Below the pieces are notes generated by a model. It searched no databases. It was given only the letters and a program-made list of their open reading frames with translations, and had not been told where the DNA came from. A stretch of DNA of 41,370 bases from Saprospiraceae bacterium (GTDB lineage: Bacteria; Bacteroidota; Bacteroidia; Chitinophagales; Saprospiraceae), in assembly GCA_013002995.1 (NCBI GenBank), contig JABDLO010000130.1, forward strand, positions 1-41,370, read 5' to 3'. Numbering within the stretch: position 1 is the first letter of the stretch; every line of letters starts with the position of its first letter. Shown piece by piece: positions 26,063 through 33,616 of the stretch. A program made the position numbers and the translations under genes.

Positions 26063-27547
26063 TTATAATGACTCCAGAAAATTCTCAGCTACTTCCAGAT
26101 GACCGTTTAACTTATCTTCCGACATCCTGTCAAGATTTCGTACCAACATTCCTAATCTAGGGTTTGATTCAAAGAAACTCCTGTGGACATACATAAATCG
26201 CCAGAATAAACCATCCCATACCTTGTTCCAATCACCTTTCTTATAGTCACTCATCTTCATTAAATAATTGCTGCTAGAGATGTAGGGCTTGGTAGACATC
26301 AATCCTCCATCAGCATATTGGCTCATACCATATACATTGGGTACCATTACCCAGTCATAAGCATCAATGAAGAGTTCCATAAACCAGCGGTAGACCTCAT
26401 CAGGATCAAATTCACACAATACCATAAAATTGCCCAGTACCATCAAACGTTCTATGTGATGGCAATAACCAGTATTTATGACTTTCTTTATGGTGATATC
26501 TATAGGGTCAATTCCTGTTTCACCGGTATAAAATGATGCAGGAATCTTTCTTTTAAATCCCCAGAAGTTTTTAGTTCTCTCTTCTCTTCCTTTTACAATG
26601 TATACTCCTCTGATGAATTCTCTCCATCCTATGATCTGCCTGATGAATCCTTCCAGGGAATTGATGGGTACATCATGAGCACCAGCATAAGCAATGGATT
26701 TCTCCACTATTACTCCAGGAGTTATTAACCCCACATTTAATCCTGGAGATAGTACTCCATGATTGAGGAATACTTCATCTTTAACGATGGCATCCTCATA
26801 AGTTCCGAATTCATGGAATCTACACTCATAAAACTGTTGCACCCATTGATTCATTTGGTCAAAAGTCACAGGGTACAATGGCTCCTCACTTAATGCTCCC
26901 GGACAGTTTTTAAAATTTTGATTAACATAGTCGATTGCTTCCTTATGGTATTCGTTCCTTTCAGGAAAATCGATTACTGGAGGTGCCTTATCCCTGGGGT
27001 ACTTCTCCCTATTTTCATCATCAAAGGACCACTTGCCTCCCATAGGGCTGTCATTTCCTTCTATCAGAATATCCAGTCTTTTACGTTCTGACTTATAAAA
27101 AGAAGTCTGAAAATATTTCTTCTTATCCTTTCGGAAAAAGGCCATAAGGTCATCTCGTTGATTGATAAAACCTGGGGTGTCATGAATGACCAATTCCATT
27201 CCTATTTCTTCTGCTTTACCCAATCTTCTTTCCAACCAATCATCCACCACGTCAACTACTTCAATTTGAGAAACTCCTTTTTGATCCAAATGATTAATCA
27301 ACTCCCTTACATCTGATCGATCTTCAGCAGATTCAACATAGATTACCTCCTTACCTTTACTGGATAAGTAATCCTCATAAAACTTCATCGTTGCCCTGTG
27401 AAAGGCCAGTTTCTGTTTATGAAATTTAAACTGTTTAAAAAACAAATATTCTTCAATCAGATAAACAGGAGCATCATTGCCCAGAGATGGGTGATCCTCG
27501 TAAAGCTGATGTGGAAATACTATATTGACTGTTTCTTTTGACATCAC
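26063..27547 (-). CDS. Photolyase/cryptochrome of the FeS-BCP type lacking the cluster cysteines
   Basis: 494 aa (second ATG one codon later). The N-terminal Rossmann domain begins NIVFPHQLYEDHP; the FAD-binding helical domain has INSLEGFIRQIIGWREFIRG, CHHIERLMVLGNFM and PNVYGMSQYADGG. This is the prokaryotic (6-4) photolyase/FeS-BCP family, which normally has four cysteines holding a 4Fe-4S cluster. In the C-terminal region expected to hold three of them this protein reads SNYLMKMSDYKKG and WDGLFWRFM, with no cysteine. Only four Cys occur in the protein, none at the expected positions. It is the last gene of a three-gene operon (7-nt gap to the DUF2867 gene). The probable role is light-driven DNA repair or blue-light sensing. 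Confidence 0.88.
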   Translation of the reverse strand: MMSKETVNIVFPHQLYEDHPSLGNDAPVYLIEEYLFFKQFKFHKQKLAFHRATMKFYEDYLSSKGKEVIYVESAEDRSDVRELINHLDQKGVSQIEVVDVVDDWLERRLGKAEEIGMELVIHDTPGFINQRDDLMAFFRKDKKKYFQTSFYKSERKRLDILIEGNDSPMGGKWSFDDENREKYPRDKAPPVIDFPERNEYHKEAIDYVNQNFKNCPGALSEEPLYPVTFDQMNQWVQQFYECRFHEFGTYEDAIVKDEVFLNHGVLSPGLNVGLITPGVIVEKSIAYAGAHDVPINSLEGFIRQIIGWREFIRGVYIVKGREERTKNFWGFKRKIPASFYTGETGIDPIDITIKKVINTGYCHHIERLMVLGNFMVLCEFDPDEVYRWFMELFIDAYDWVMVPNVYGMSQYADGGLMSTKPYISSSNYLMKMSDYKKGDWNKVWDGLFWRFMYVHRSFFESNPRLGMLVRNLDRMSEDKLNGHLEVAENFLESL

Positions 27548-27554
27548 ATAAAAT

Positions 27555-28976
27555 CTAATTTCTAGCGATATGATTGGCCATACCCTGAAAGATAAGGTGA
27601 TGGAAAGGAATTACGAGATACCAGTATAACCTGCCCCAGAGACCCTTTGGACGAAATGTGGCTGTCTGAATCAATTGGTTCTCTTTTATTTTAAATTCCA
27701 ACCAAGCTTCCCCCGGAAGCTTCATCTCTGCATAAAGGAGCAATCTTCTGTTCTCTTTTGACGCGTAAATGACCCTCCAGAAATCAAGGGTTTCACCAGC
27801 GCTTATGGTGTCCTGATTTTTCCTCCCACGTCGCAATCCCACTCCACCTACAAGTTTATCCAGGAATCCACGGATTTCCCACAACCAATTGCCATAATAC
27901 CATCCTTTTTCACCACCTATCGACCATATCTTACTCAGGGCTGATGATTCATCTGTTACATTGACTTTTCGCTGATCGGTAAGGCATCCGTGTGTGGGTA
28001 CTTTCATAAAATGATTGAGACCCGGCTCTATTGTATCAGCCGATAAAGCATCGGTCCAACTGGAAATCACACTATTCTGCTCAATTCTATCAAATGCCAG
28101 CCCGATGGCTTCTTCATAAGTTAAAAGCTGAATGCCCAAATCCGTGCTGAGGTTATTGGGTTTCCCTATCACTTCTACTTTCATACTGTCTACAAGGTTC
28201 ACTGCAAGTTTGTAAGAAGTAGAAGTAACGAAATAAAGCCAGTAAGAGGACAACTTTGGTGTCATGACTGGTACAGTAAATATGAATCGTTTTAATTTTC
28301 TCACCTTGGCCAACTTCAACAACATTTCCTTGTAGGTGAGAACTTCTGGTCCACCGATATCATAATTCTTCCCATAACACACTTCCCGGCCCAATACTCC
28401 TTTTAAAAATTGAAGTACATTCCTGATGGCTATGGGTTGCGACTTGGTATTTAACCATTTTGGTGTTACCATTACTGGAAGCTTTTCCACCAGGTCCCTC
28501 ATAATCTCAAATGATGAACTTCCTGATCCAACAATAATCCCTGCTCTCAATGTAGTCAATTGATATTCCCCTTCATATAGGGTCTCCTCAACAACTTTAC
28601 GTGACCTTAAATGATCGGATAATTCATCATCATTTACAATTCCACTTAAATAAATGACCTGACTGGTATTGGTTTTATTGATGGCATTTCTAAAATTAAC
28701 CGCACATTGCCGCTCCATTTCACTAAAATCTTCAATGGAGGCTGACATGGAATGAATCAGATAATAGGCTGCATTAATATCCTTCGGTATTTTCTTCAAA
28801 CTTTCAGGATCAAGGAAATTTACCTCAATAATATCAACTTGATCTTGATTATAAGCGTCAAGGTCTACCCTACCCTTATCCCTTGTGCAACAGACGATTT
28901 GATGCCCATCCTCTATTAGTACCGGCAGTAACCTCTTACCGATATATCCGGTGACTCCTGTAAGTAGAACTTTCAA
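27555..28976 (-). CDS. NmrA-like NAD(P)-binding protein with C-terminal DUF2867
   Basis: 473 aa. The N-terminal extended-SDR Rossmann domain starts MKVLLTGVTGYIGKRLLPVL, with TGVTGYIG as dinucleotide-binding motif; YLIHSM and YLSGIV mark later strands. Residues about 320-473 are DUF2867 (GGEKGWYYGNWLWEIRGFLD, KLVGGVGLRRGRK, ETLDFWRV), a lipid-binding-like fold. In Bacteroidota this two-domain protein is often next to photolyases. Four nt after the SDR stop and 7 nt before the photolyase, so one operon. The substrate is unknown. Confidence 0.88.
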   Translation of the reverse strand: MKVLLTGVTGYIGKRLLPVLIEDGHQIVCCTRDKGRVDLDAYNQDQVDIIEVNFLDPESLKKIPKDINAAYYLIHSMSASIEDFSEMERQCAVNFRNAINKTNTSQVIYLSGIVNDDELSDHLRSRKVVEETLYEGEYQLTTLRAGIIVGSGSSSFEIMRDLVEKLPVMVTPKWLNTKSQPIAIRNVLQFLKGVLGREVCYGKNYDIGGPEVLTYKEMLLKLAKVRKLKRFIFTVPVMTPKLSSYWLYFVTSTSYKLAVNLVDSMKVEVIGKPNNLSTDLGIQLLTYEEAIGLAFDRIEQNSVISSWTDALSADTIEPGLNHFMKVPTHGCLTDQRKVNVTDESSALSKIWSIGGEKGWYYGNWLWEIRGFLDKLVGGVGLRRGRKNQDTISAGETLDFWRVIYASKENRRLLLYAEMKLPGEAWLEFKIKENQLIQTATFRPKGLWGRLYWYLVIPFHHLIFQGMANHIARN

Positions 28977-28980
28977 TAGA

Positions 28981-29676
28981 TCAGACTTTTAATGTAGACA
29001 TTCCTCCGTCAACGTGCATGATCTGTCCGGTCACCCAGGATGCATTTTCCGAAAGGAGAAATGCAGCCATCCTGGCAATATCCTCAGCTTCTCCTACCCG
29101 TCTCATAGGATGCCGCTTGGCATTGGCCTCAACCTTATCCTCAGAATTTAACAGACGTTCAGCCAGAGGAGTATTGGTAAGTGATGGAGCGATACAATTC
29201 ACCCTGATCTTAGGTGATAGTTCAGCAGCCAGTGCCTTGGTGAGTCCTTCAATAGCTCCCTTGGATGCTGAAACCATAGAATGGAAGTTTAACCCCAATT
29301 GCACTGCAACAGTTGAAAATAGTATTACAGACCCATCATTGCTTTTTTTCAATCGCTTTAAACAAGCTTGTATGGCTTTTACAGCTCCGCCTACCTGTAA
29401 TTGATAATCCTGCATAAATAAATCCGGTGTAATTCTGGAAAAAGGTTTCAACCCAATTGCCCCCGGGCAATAAACAACACCATCTAATACTTCCGGTAAG
29501 TGATCCAGATTCCATTCATCCTCCAATACATTAAGCCTTATAAACTGAACTCGAGATCCTGGGTCAGGCTCAGTATTAAGGTAGGTTCCCCATACCTGGT
29601 TTCCTTCATTTACGAGAATCTCTCCAAGCTTCTTTCCTATCCCGGAAGAAGCTCCCACAATTAATATATTTTTCAT
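28981..29676 (-). CDS. Short-chain dehydrogenase-like protein without the catalytic tyrosine
   Basis: 231 aa from the ATG at 29676 (MKNILIVGASSGIGKKLG); an upstream ATG at 29697 gives seven unlikely residues. The nucleotide-binding GASSGIG, the Ser of LFSTVAVQ, the Lys of SASKGAIEGL and NCIAPSLTNTPLA are present. The position of the catalytic Tyr in YxxxK is Val (MVSASK). It therefore probably lacks normal oxidoreductase chemistry, unless another residue substitutes. First gene of the photolyase operon, divergent from the secreted pair at 29844 across an inverted repeat. Confidence 0.88.
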   Translation of the reverse strand: MKNILIVGASSGIGKKLGEILVNEGNQVWGTYLNTEPDPGSRVQFIRLNVLEDEWNLDHLPEVLDGVVYCPGAIGLKPFSRITPDLFMQDYQLQVGGAVKAIQACLKRLKKSNDGSVILFSTVAVQLGLNFHSMVSASKGAIEGLTKALAAELSPKIRVNCIAPSLTNTPLAERLLNSEDKVEANAKRHPMRRVGEAEDIARMAAFLLSENASWVTGQIMHVDGGMSTLKV

Positions 29677-29721
29677 GGTGTTGTAACAAGCAGGCACCTA
29701 AATGGTTGCTCCTTTAATCCA

Positions 29722-29756
29722 TTTGGCCTTTTTCTGACAATCAAAAAGTATTTTTG
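29722..29756 (+). promoter_or_regulatory. Bacteroidota-type promoter for the secreted-protein pair
   Basis: TTTG at 29722-29725 and TATTTTTG at 29749-29756 match the TTG / TAnnTTTG elements with 23-bp spacing, within the reported range for this phylum. The predicted start near 29763 falls inside the adjacent inverted repeat, suggesting repression by the factor that binds there. Confidence 0.6.
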
Positions 29757-29760
29757 TATC

Positions 29761-29796
29761 GGAAAATATTATATATGTTATAATTCAATATTTTCC
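29761..29796. promoter_or_regulatory. Perfect 10-bp-arm inverted repeat (operator candidate)
   Basis: GGAAAATATT (29761-29770) and AATATTTTCC (29787-29796) are exact reverse complements with a 16-bp spacer. It lies in the 167-bp divergent region between the photolyase operon (start 29676) and the secreted protein at 29844, just downstream of a promoter for the latter. There is no adjacent U-tract, so an operator is favoured over a terminator. Confidence 0.6.
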
Positions 29797-29843
29797 CTAC
29801 TTTTAAATCTGATTAAACAGAACGCAACTAAGAAATTTATCCT

Positions 29844-30290
29844 ATGAGAACCATTTTTTTGCTTTTTATTTTATTCATAGCTGCTGGTTCGACGCTCCTT
29901 GCACAAGCAGATGGTGTAAAATTAAGCACCAATAACTCTATTTTATCTTTAGAATCTGAAAGTAAAGGAATTCTACTTCCTCGTATGACCGAGCTCCAGA
30001 AAACCGCGATCTCAAATGTAATTGCCGGTTTAATGGTATACCAGACAGATGGTCAAAAAGGGATTTATCAATACAACGGCAATGATTGGATTCATGTGGG
30101 GCATAATCCTACACCTTACCATGTCGGTGATGGAATCAGCATGCAAGGAGATACCATGAAACTGTCCATACCTGATCAGGCCCCGGGAGATATGTTTTAT
30201 TATAATGGGACCAACTGGATCAGAATACCAAAGGGGCAAGAAGGTCAAAAACTAAGTATTGTCAACGGATTACCTACCTGGATTAATTAA
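29844..30290 (+). CDS. Small secreted protein with fibre-type N-terminal module
   Basis: 148 aa. Signal peptide ending STLLAQA. The mature protein starts with SILSLESESKGILLPRM and AGLMVYQTDGQKGIYQYNG, the same module as the N-terminus of the S74 fibre at 3648 and of the next gene. A PGDMFYYNGTNWIRIPKGQ segment also recurs in the next gene. No catalytic motif and no T9SS sorting domain. Probably a surface or fibre-associated component; 26 nt before the DUF1566 gene, hence co-transcribed. Confidence 0.85.
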   Translation: MRTIFLLFILFIAAGSTLLAQADGVKLSTNNSILSLESESKGILLPRMTELQKTAISNVIAGLMVYQTDGQKGIYQYNGNDWIHVGHNPTPYHVGDGISMQGDTMKLSIPDQAPGDMFYYNGTNWIRIPKGQEGQKLSIVNGLPTWIN

Positions 30291-30316
30291 TAAAGATTTC
30301 AAAAAAGGAAAAACCA

Positions 30317-31225
30317 ATGAAATTATTCTATTCAATTTGTATATGTGTTTTCGGTGTGTGGAGTCCATTATTTGGTCAGGGTGCTATCAGCATCAATACC
30401 ACTGGAGCTCCGCCTCATGAGTCAGCCATTCTTGATGTATCATCTACTGATAAAGGAATGCTGATACCAAGGTTGAATGCCTTTCCGGCAAATGCAGCTG
30501 AAGGCCTTTTAGTTTACCGTGAAGATCTAAAATGCTTTTATTTTAATGATGGCCAGGAATGGAAGATCATGGAAGGGGTATATCGAGAAGGCAATGGAAT
30601 TGATATTGACAATAACAATAACATCAGTATTGAAATCCCGGGGCAGACAGCTGGTGATATGATGTGTTTTGATGGAAATGACTGGATCAGAATACCTATG
30701 GGCCAGGATGGAGATGTTATGGTAATAAAAGATGGAATTCCGCAGTGGGAGTCAGCAGTTGTTCCTCCTATAATGGTTGGAGATAATTTCGGGGGCGGTA
30801 TCGTATTTTATGTTGACGGTTCTGGAATACATGGATTAATTGCAGCTCCAATGGATCATATTGATGCAGTACCTTGGGCACCAACAAGTACTCATACCTT
30901 AGTAGGAGCCAACAATGATGGAATAGGTGCAGGAGCCATTAATACTGCAGCAATTGTATCTGAATATGGACCAGGAACATATGCTGCAAAAGTATGTGAC
31001 GATTTAACCACAGGAGGAATGACCGATTGGTATCTACCTTCCAGGACAGAATTACTATTGCTTTATAACGAAAGAAATTCTGTAGGAGGCTTTTCTTCAT
31101 TGTTTTATTGGAGTTCTACAGAATCTGATGCCGCTGACGCTGAATGCATCTTTTTTGGAAGTGGAGAAATATTCAGTGATAATAAGACGGGTGCAGCAAG
31201 AGTACGTGCCATCAGAGCTTTTTGA
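30317..31225 (+). CDS. Secreted DUF1566 (Lcl-like) protein with fibre-type N-terminal module
   Basis: 302 aa. Signal peptide to about residue 20. Residues 25-85 repeat the ESAILDVSSTDKGMLIPRL / EGLLVYREDLKCFYFNDGQE module. A GDMMCFDGNDWIRIPMGQ segment follows. The C-terminal 150 residues are a DUF1566/Lcl-type domain (FGGGIVFYVDGSGIHGLIAA, DWYLPSRTELLLLYNE, YWSSTES, ARVRAIRAF), a C-type-lectin-like fold in collagen-like and surface proteins. Likely a ligand-binding surface protein. Its stop directly abuts the end of the converging HEAT-like frame at 31226. Confidence 0.87.
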   Translation: MKLFYSICICVFGVWSPLFGQGAISINTTGAPPHESAILDVSSTDKGMLIPRLNAFPANAAEGLLVYREDLKCFYFNDGQEWKIMEGVYREGNGIDIDNNNNISIEIPGQTAGDMMCFDGNDWIRIPMGQDGDVMVIKDGIPQWESAVVPPIMVGDNFGGGIVFYVDGSGIHGLIAAPMDHIDAVPWAPTSTHTLVGANNDGIGAGAINTAAIVSEYGPGTYAAKVCDDLTTGGMTDWYLPSRTELLLLYNERNSVGGFSSLFYWSSTESDAADAECIFFGSGEIFSDNKTGAARVRAIRAF

Positions 31226-31405
31226 TCAACGCATGGGCCTTCTCAGTGCCTTTCTCACTGCTTCCAGTCTTTTCATATCTTTCTTTGTGGTCCTTAATGG
31301 TTTACTATCAGATTTTATAGAACTGAAATAAGAGGTCATATTGTCCTGATGTTCTATTCTTTCATTTAGTCTACCAACAGCTACATTAAAACTTTTATCT
31401 ACTTC
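31226..31405 (-). other. In-frame coding-like continuation beyond the TAG of the HEAT-like gene
   Basis: After the TAG at 31406-31408 the same minus-strand frame stays open for 59 codons to a TGA at 31226-31228, adjoining the stop of the converging DUF1566 gene. The encoded residues look like protein: EVDKSFNVAVGRLNERIEHQ, then a basic tail KDMKRLEAVRKALRRPMR. There is no ATG or GTG near its beginning (the first ATG is 22 codons in). It may be the C-terminal half of the HEAT-like gene interrupted by an amber mutation, a readthrough extension, or chance. Confidence 0.5.
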
Positions 31406-31693
31406 CTATTCTCTTGATAGCAAGTGTGATTGTAATACATTGCTTGCGTGAATCGCAATAGAAAGGATCGGATCATCCATTAATTCGATTAAAGCATTTC
31501 TTACTTGTCGTTGTTTTGACAATCGCCCAAGATGATTCATTGATCTTAACCTGATCTTATGGTCTGCTTTGAAGGCAGCAAAAATCAACATTTCAATATT
31601 TCTCTGTGAAGACCACCTGACAATCTCATCTATATCAATCTTTTTCAGATTTATTAAAATTGCCACCTTTGAAACCAAGTTATTGGCATTCAT
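31406..31693 (-). CDS. Small HEAT-repeat-like protein
   Basis: 95 aa: all-helical, with patterns MLIFAAFKADHKIRLRSMNH and QVRNALIELMDDPILSIAIH that resemble HEAT or Armadillo repeats. It starts three nt after the GH130-like stop, so is probably translated from the same message. The frame is closed by a TAG but continues open for 59 more codons, so this may be a truncated product. No function can be assigned. Confidence 0.6.
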   Translation of the reverse strand: MNANNLVSKVAILINLKKIDIDEIVRWSSQRNIEMLIFAAFKADHKIRLRSMNHLGRLSKQRQVRNALIELMDDPILSIAIHASNVLQSHLLSRE

Positions 31694-31696
31694 AAC

Positions 31697-32812
31697 TTAA
31701 CCATTTTTTATAGCTACAGCGATTTTGGAATCTGCTGTACCATAATAAAGATACCACTTCTGATTAAAGAAGACAAGACCTTCTACAAAGCAAACTTCAT
31801 TGACTTCTCCTTCACGCTCATATGGTTTATCGGGTTTGAATAGGTAGGTATCACTTCTATCAATCAACTTATAAGGCTGCTCTGGATCGAACATTACCTG
31901 TCCGGGGGCATATGTAAACTTCGGCATAGAAGGATCATTAAAGTTGGCTGCGTTACTTGCATTATAGATCATGTGTATGCCTTCCGGCAAATACAATGCG
32001 TAGGGCCCTGGTTCCACTAATCTGCTATCAAAATACCCCTTTCTCGGATGGAGAACTGAAATCCGATCTCCATTTTCTTCATTTTCTGCAGATTCCCATG
32101 TTATCAAATCATCAGATGTTGCCATGAAGAGATCAGTATCTCCATAATACATCCAGTATTTGTCTCCCACTTTCCTGGCAACCACACGATCACCTATTAA
32201 TTCAGATACAATAGCTCCGGCTTTGGACCAGGTATGTTTATATTTTTCACCTCCTAAGACCAACCCTCTTTTCTCCCAGGATATTAAATCTTCTGAATAA
32301 GCATGACACAATCTTGCCGTTTTCCCATCGTATGATGTGTATGTCATTATAAAAGATCCATCTGGAGATTCTACTATTCTTGGATCTTCTACCCCGTCAA
32401 AATAATCTTTATTCTCTTCCATTCCCTGTTCCTTTCCGTAATGCCACTCGTAAATCTTCATTTCATCATTATCAGGATAAAACACAGGTTCCGGCCTCTT
32501 TTCAAAATTTAATCCATCCTCACTGATTGCCATCCCAATTCTGGAAGTGCCGGTTGCATCCTGTGCCCTATAAAATAGATACACTTTTCCATCCCTTACG
32601 ATAGCAGAAGGATTTAAAACATTTCTTGATTCCCATTTAACTTGCTCTCCAGTAATGGGACAGGTCATTACCTGCTCCTGAGAGGGTAAAAGAATGGGGT
32701 TCAATTCATCAACCTTTACAAACCCATCGAATGGCCATGATTCTGGTTTAACCTTATCTTGAGGTGATTGACACCCAATCATTAATAAAGTAATGTAGAT
32801 TAGATTTCTCAT
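31697..32812 (-). CDS. GH130-like glycosidase/phosphorylase lipoprotein
   Basis: 371 aa. Lipoprotein signal with Cys14 (LLMIGC). Five-bladed beta-propeller repeats typical of GH130/DUF377: NPSAIVRDGKVYLFYRA, SRIGMAISEDGLNFEKR, GVEDPRIVESPDGSFIMTYT, ARLCHAYSEDLISWEKRG, YWMYYGDTDLFMATSDDLI, KWYLYYGTADSKIAVA. The GVEDPRI motif holds the Asp thought to act as general acid in this family. GH130 members are beta-mannoside phosphorylases or hydrolases; which reaction applies cannot be decided here. Being lipidated, it acts on the cell surface or in the periplasm. No SusC/SusD or other glycan genes are adjacent. Confidence 0.85.
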   Translation of the reverse strand: MRNLIYITLLMIGCQSPQDKVKPESWPFDGFVKVDELNPILLPSQEQVMTCPITGEQVKWESRNVLNPSAIVRDGKVYLFYRAQDATGTSRIGMAISEDGLNFEKRPEPVFYPDNDEMKIYEWHYGKEQGMEENKDYFDGVEDPRIVESPDGSFIMTYTSYDGKTARLCHAYSEDLISWEKRGLVLGGEKYKHTWSKAGAIVSELIGDRVVARKVGDKYWMYYGDTDLFMATSDDLITWESAENEENGDRISVLHPRKGYFDSRLVEPGPYALYLPEGIHMIYNASNAANFNDPSMPKFTYAPGQVMFDPEQPYKLIDRSDTYLFKPDKPYEREGEVNEVCFVEGLVFFNQKWYLYYGTADSKIAVAIKNG

Positions 32813-33086
32813 ATACTAATGGTTTAAGCGTTTTCCAAATGATGTTTCATCACTTGATGCGCAATATCAAGGATTAAAATTCTTTAAGATAGCGGTTGAA
32901 GATCATGAGTATTTAAGAAAATGACAGACCCTTTTATCGCCGACATATTGTTTGCAACATCAATATAAGTATAGTTGAACAACCGACCAGTTTTAAATTT
33001 TTGAAATCCTTCTAAAAATTGATAATTAATATATCTTGTGGAAGGTTCAACTGAAATTACTCACCAAAATTTAGTATACCAGTAAT

Positions 33087-33527
33087 ATGTTTTCCAGATC
33101 TTGTCATTACGCCCTTCAAGCTGTTCTTTATATTACTCTTCATGGAGGAAAAGGCAAGGCTGTAAAAATCAAAGATATTTCAGAATCTCAGGATATCCCA
33201 GTTCATTTTCTTGGTAAAATTCTACAAATCCTGGTTAAGCATAAGGTATTGGCATCTATCAAGGGACCAAACGGGGGATTTATCATGGGGGTCAATAGTA
33301 AAGATATTTCCCTCTTTGAAATAGTAGGTATTATCGATGGGCATGACATCTTCGATCAATGTGGTATAGGATTCAAATCTTGTTCTGATGAACATCCATG
33401 TCCTGTCCACAATGAGTTTAAAGATGTAAAAGCCAAGATCAAGACCTTACTTGAAAGCAAAACGATTGCTGAACTCTGTGAAGACGTTAAAAATGGAAAA
33501 TCTGTCGTAAGCTTTGCTCAAGCTTAA
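33087..33527 (+). CDS. Rrf2-family transcriptional regulator with iron-sulfur cysteines
   Basis: 146 aa. Winged helix at residues 1-80 (SRSCHYALQAVLYITLHGG, VHFLGKILQILVKHKVLASI, GPNGGFIM). Cys92, Cys99 and Cys105, with His108, match the cluster-binding segment of IscR/NsrR-type regulators (QCGIGFKSCSDEHPCPVH). It probably senses iron-sulfur status, redox or nitric oxide. The gene is alone, between the GH130-like operon and the haem peroxidase; the 274-bp upstream gap may contain its own operator but no clear site was seen. Confidence 0.92.
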   Translation: MFSRSCHYALQAVLYITLHGGKGKAVKIKDISESQDIPVHFLGKILQILVKHKVLASIKGPNGGFIMGVNSKDISLFEIVGIIDGHDIFDQCGIGFKSCSDEHPCPVHNEFKDVKAKIKTLLESKTIAELCEDVKNGKSVVSFAQA

Positions 33528-33553
33528 ATTTCATCTACTCATGCTATATTTAT

Positions 33554-33582
33554 AAAAAAGCCTGTCGTGCAGTGCGACAGGC
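33554..33582 (-). terminator. Terminator for the haem peroxidase gene
   Basis: GCCTGTCG (33560-33567) pairs perfectly with CGACAGGC (33575-33582); the A-run at 33554-33559 gives a U-tract in the minus-strand transcript. Confidence 0.8.
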
Positions 33583-33616
33583 CTTAAAAATATCTGTGAA
33601 CGAAAACGAGTATTTT

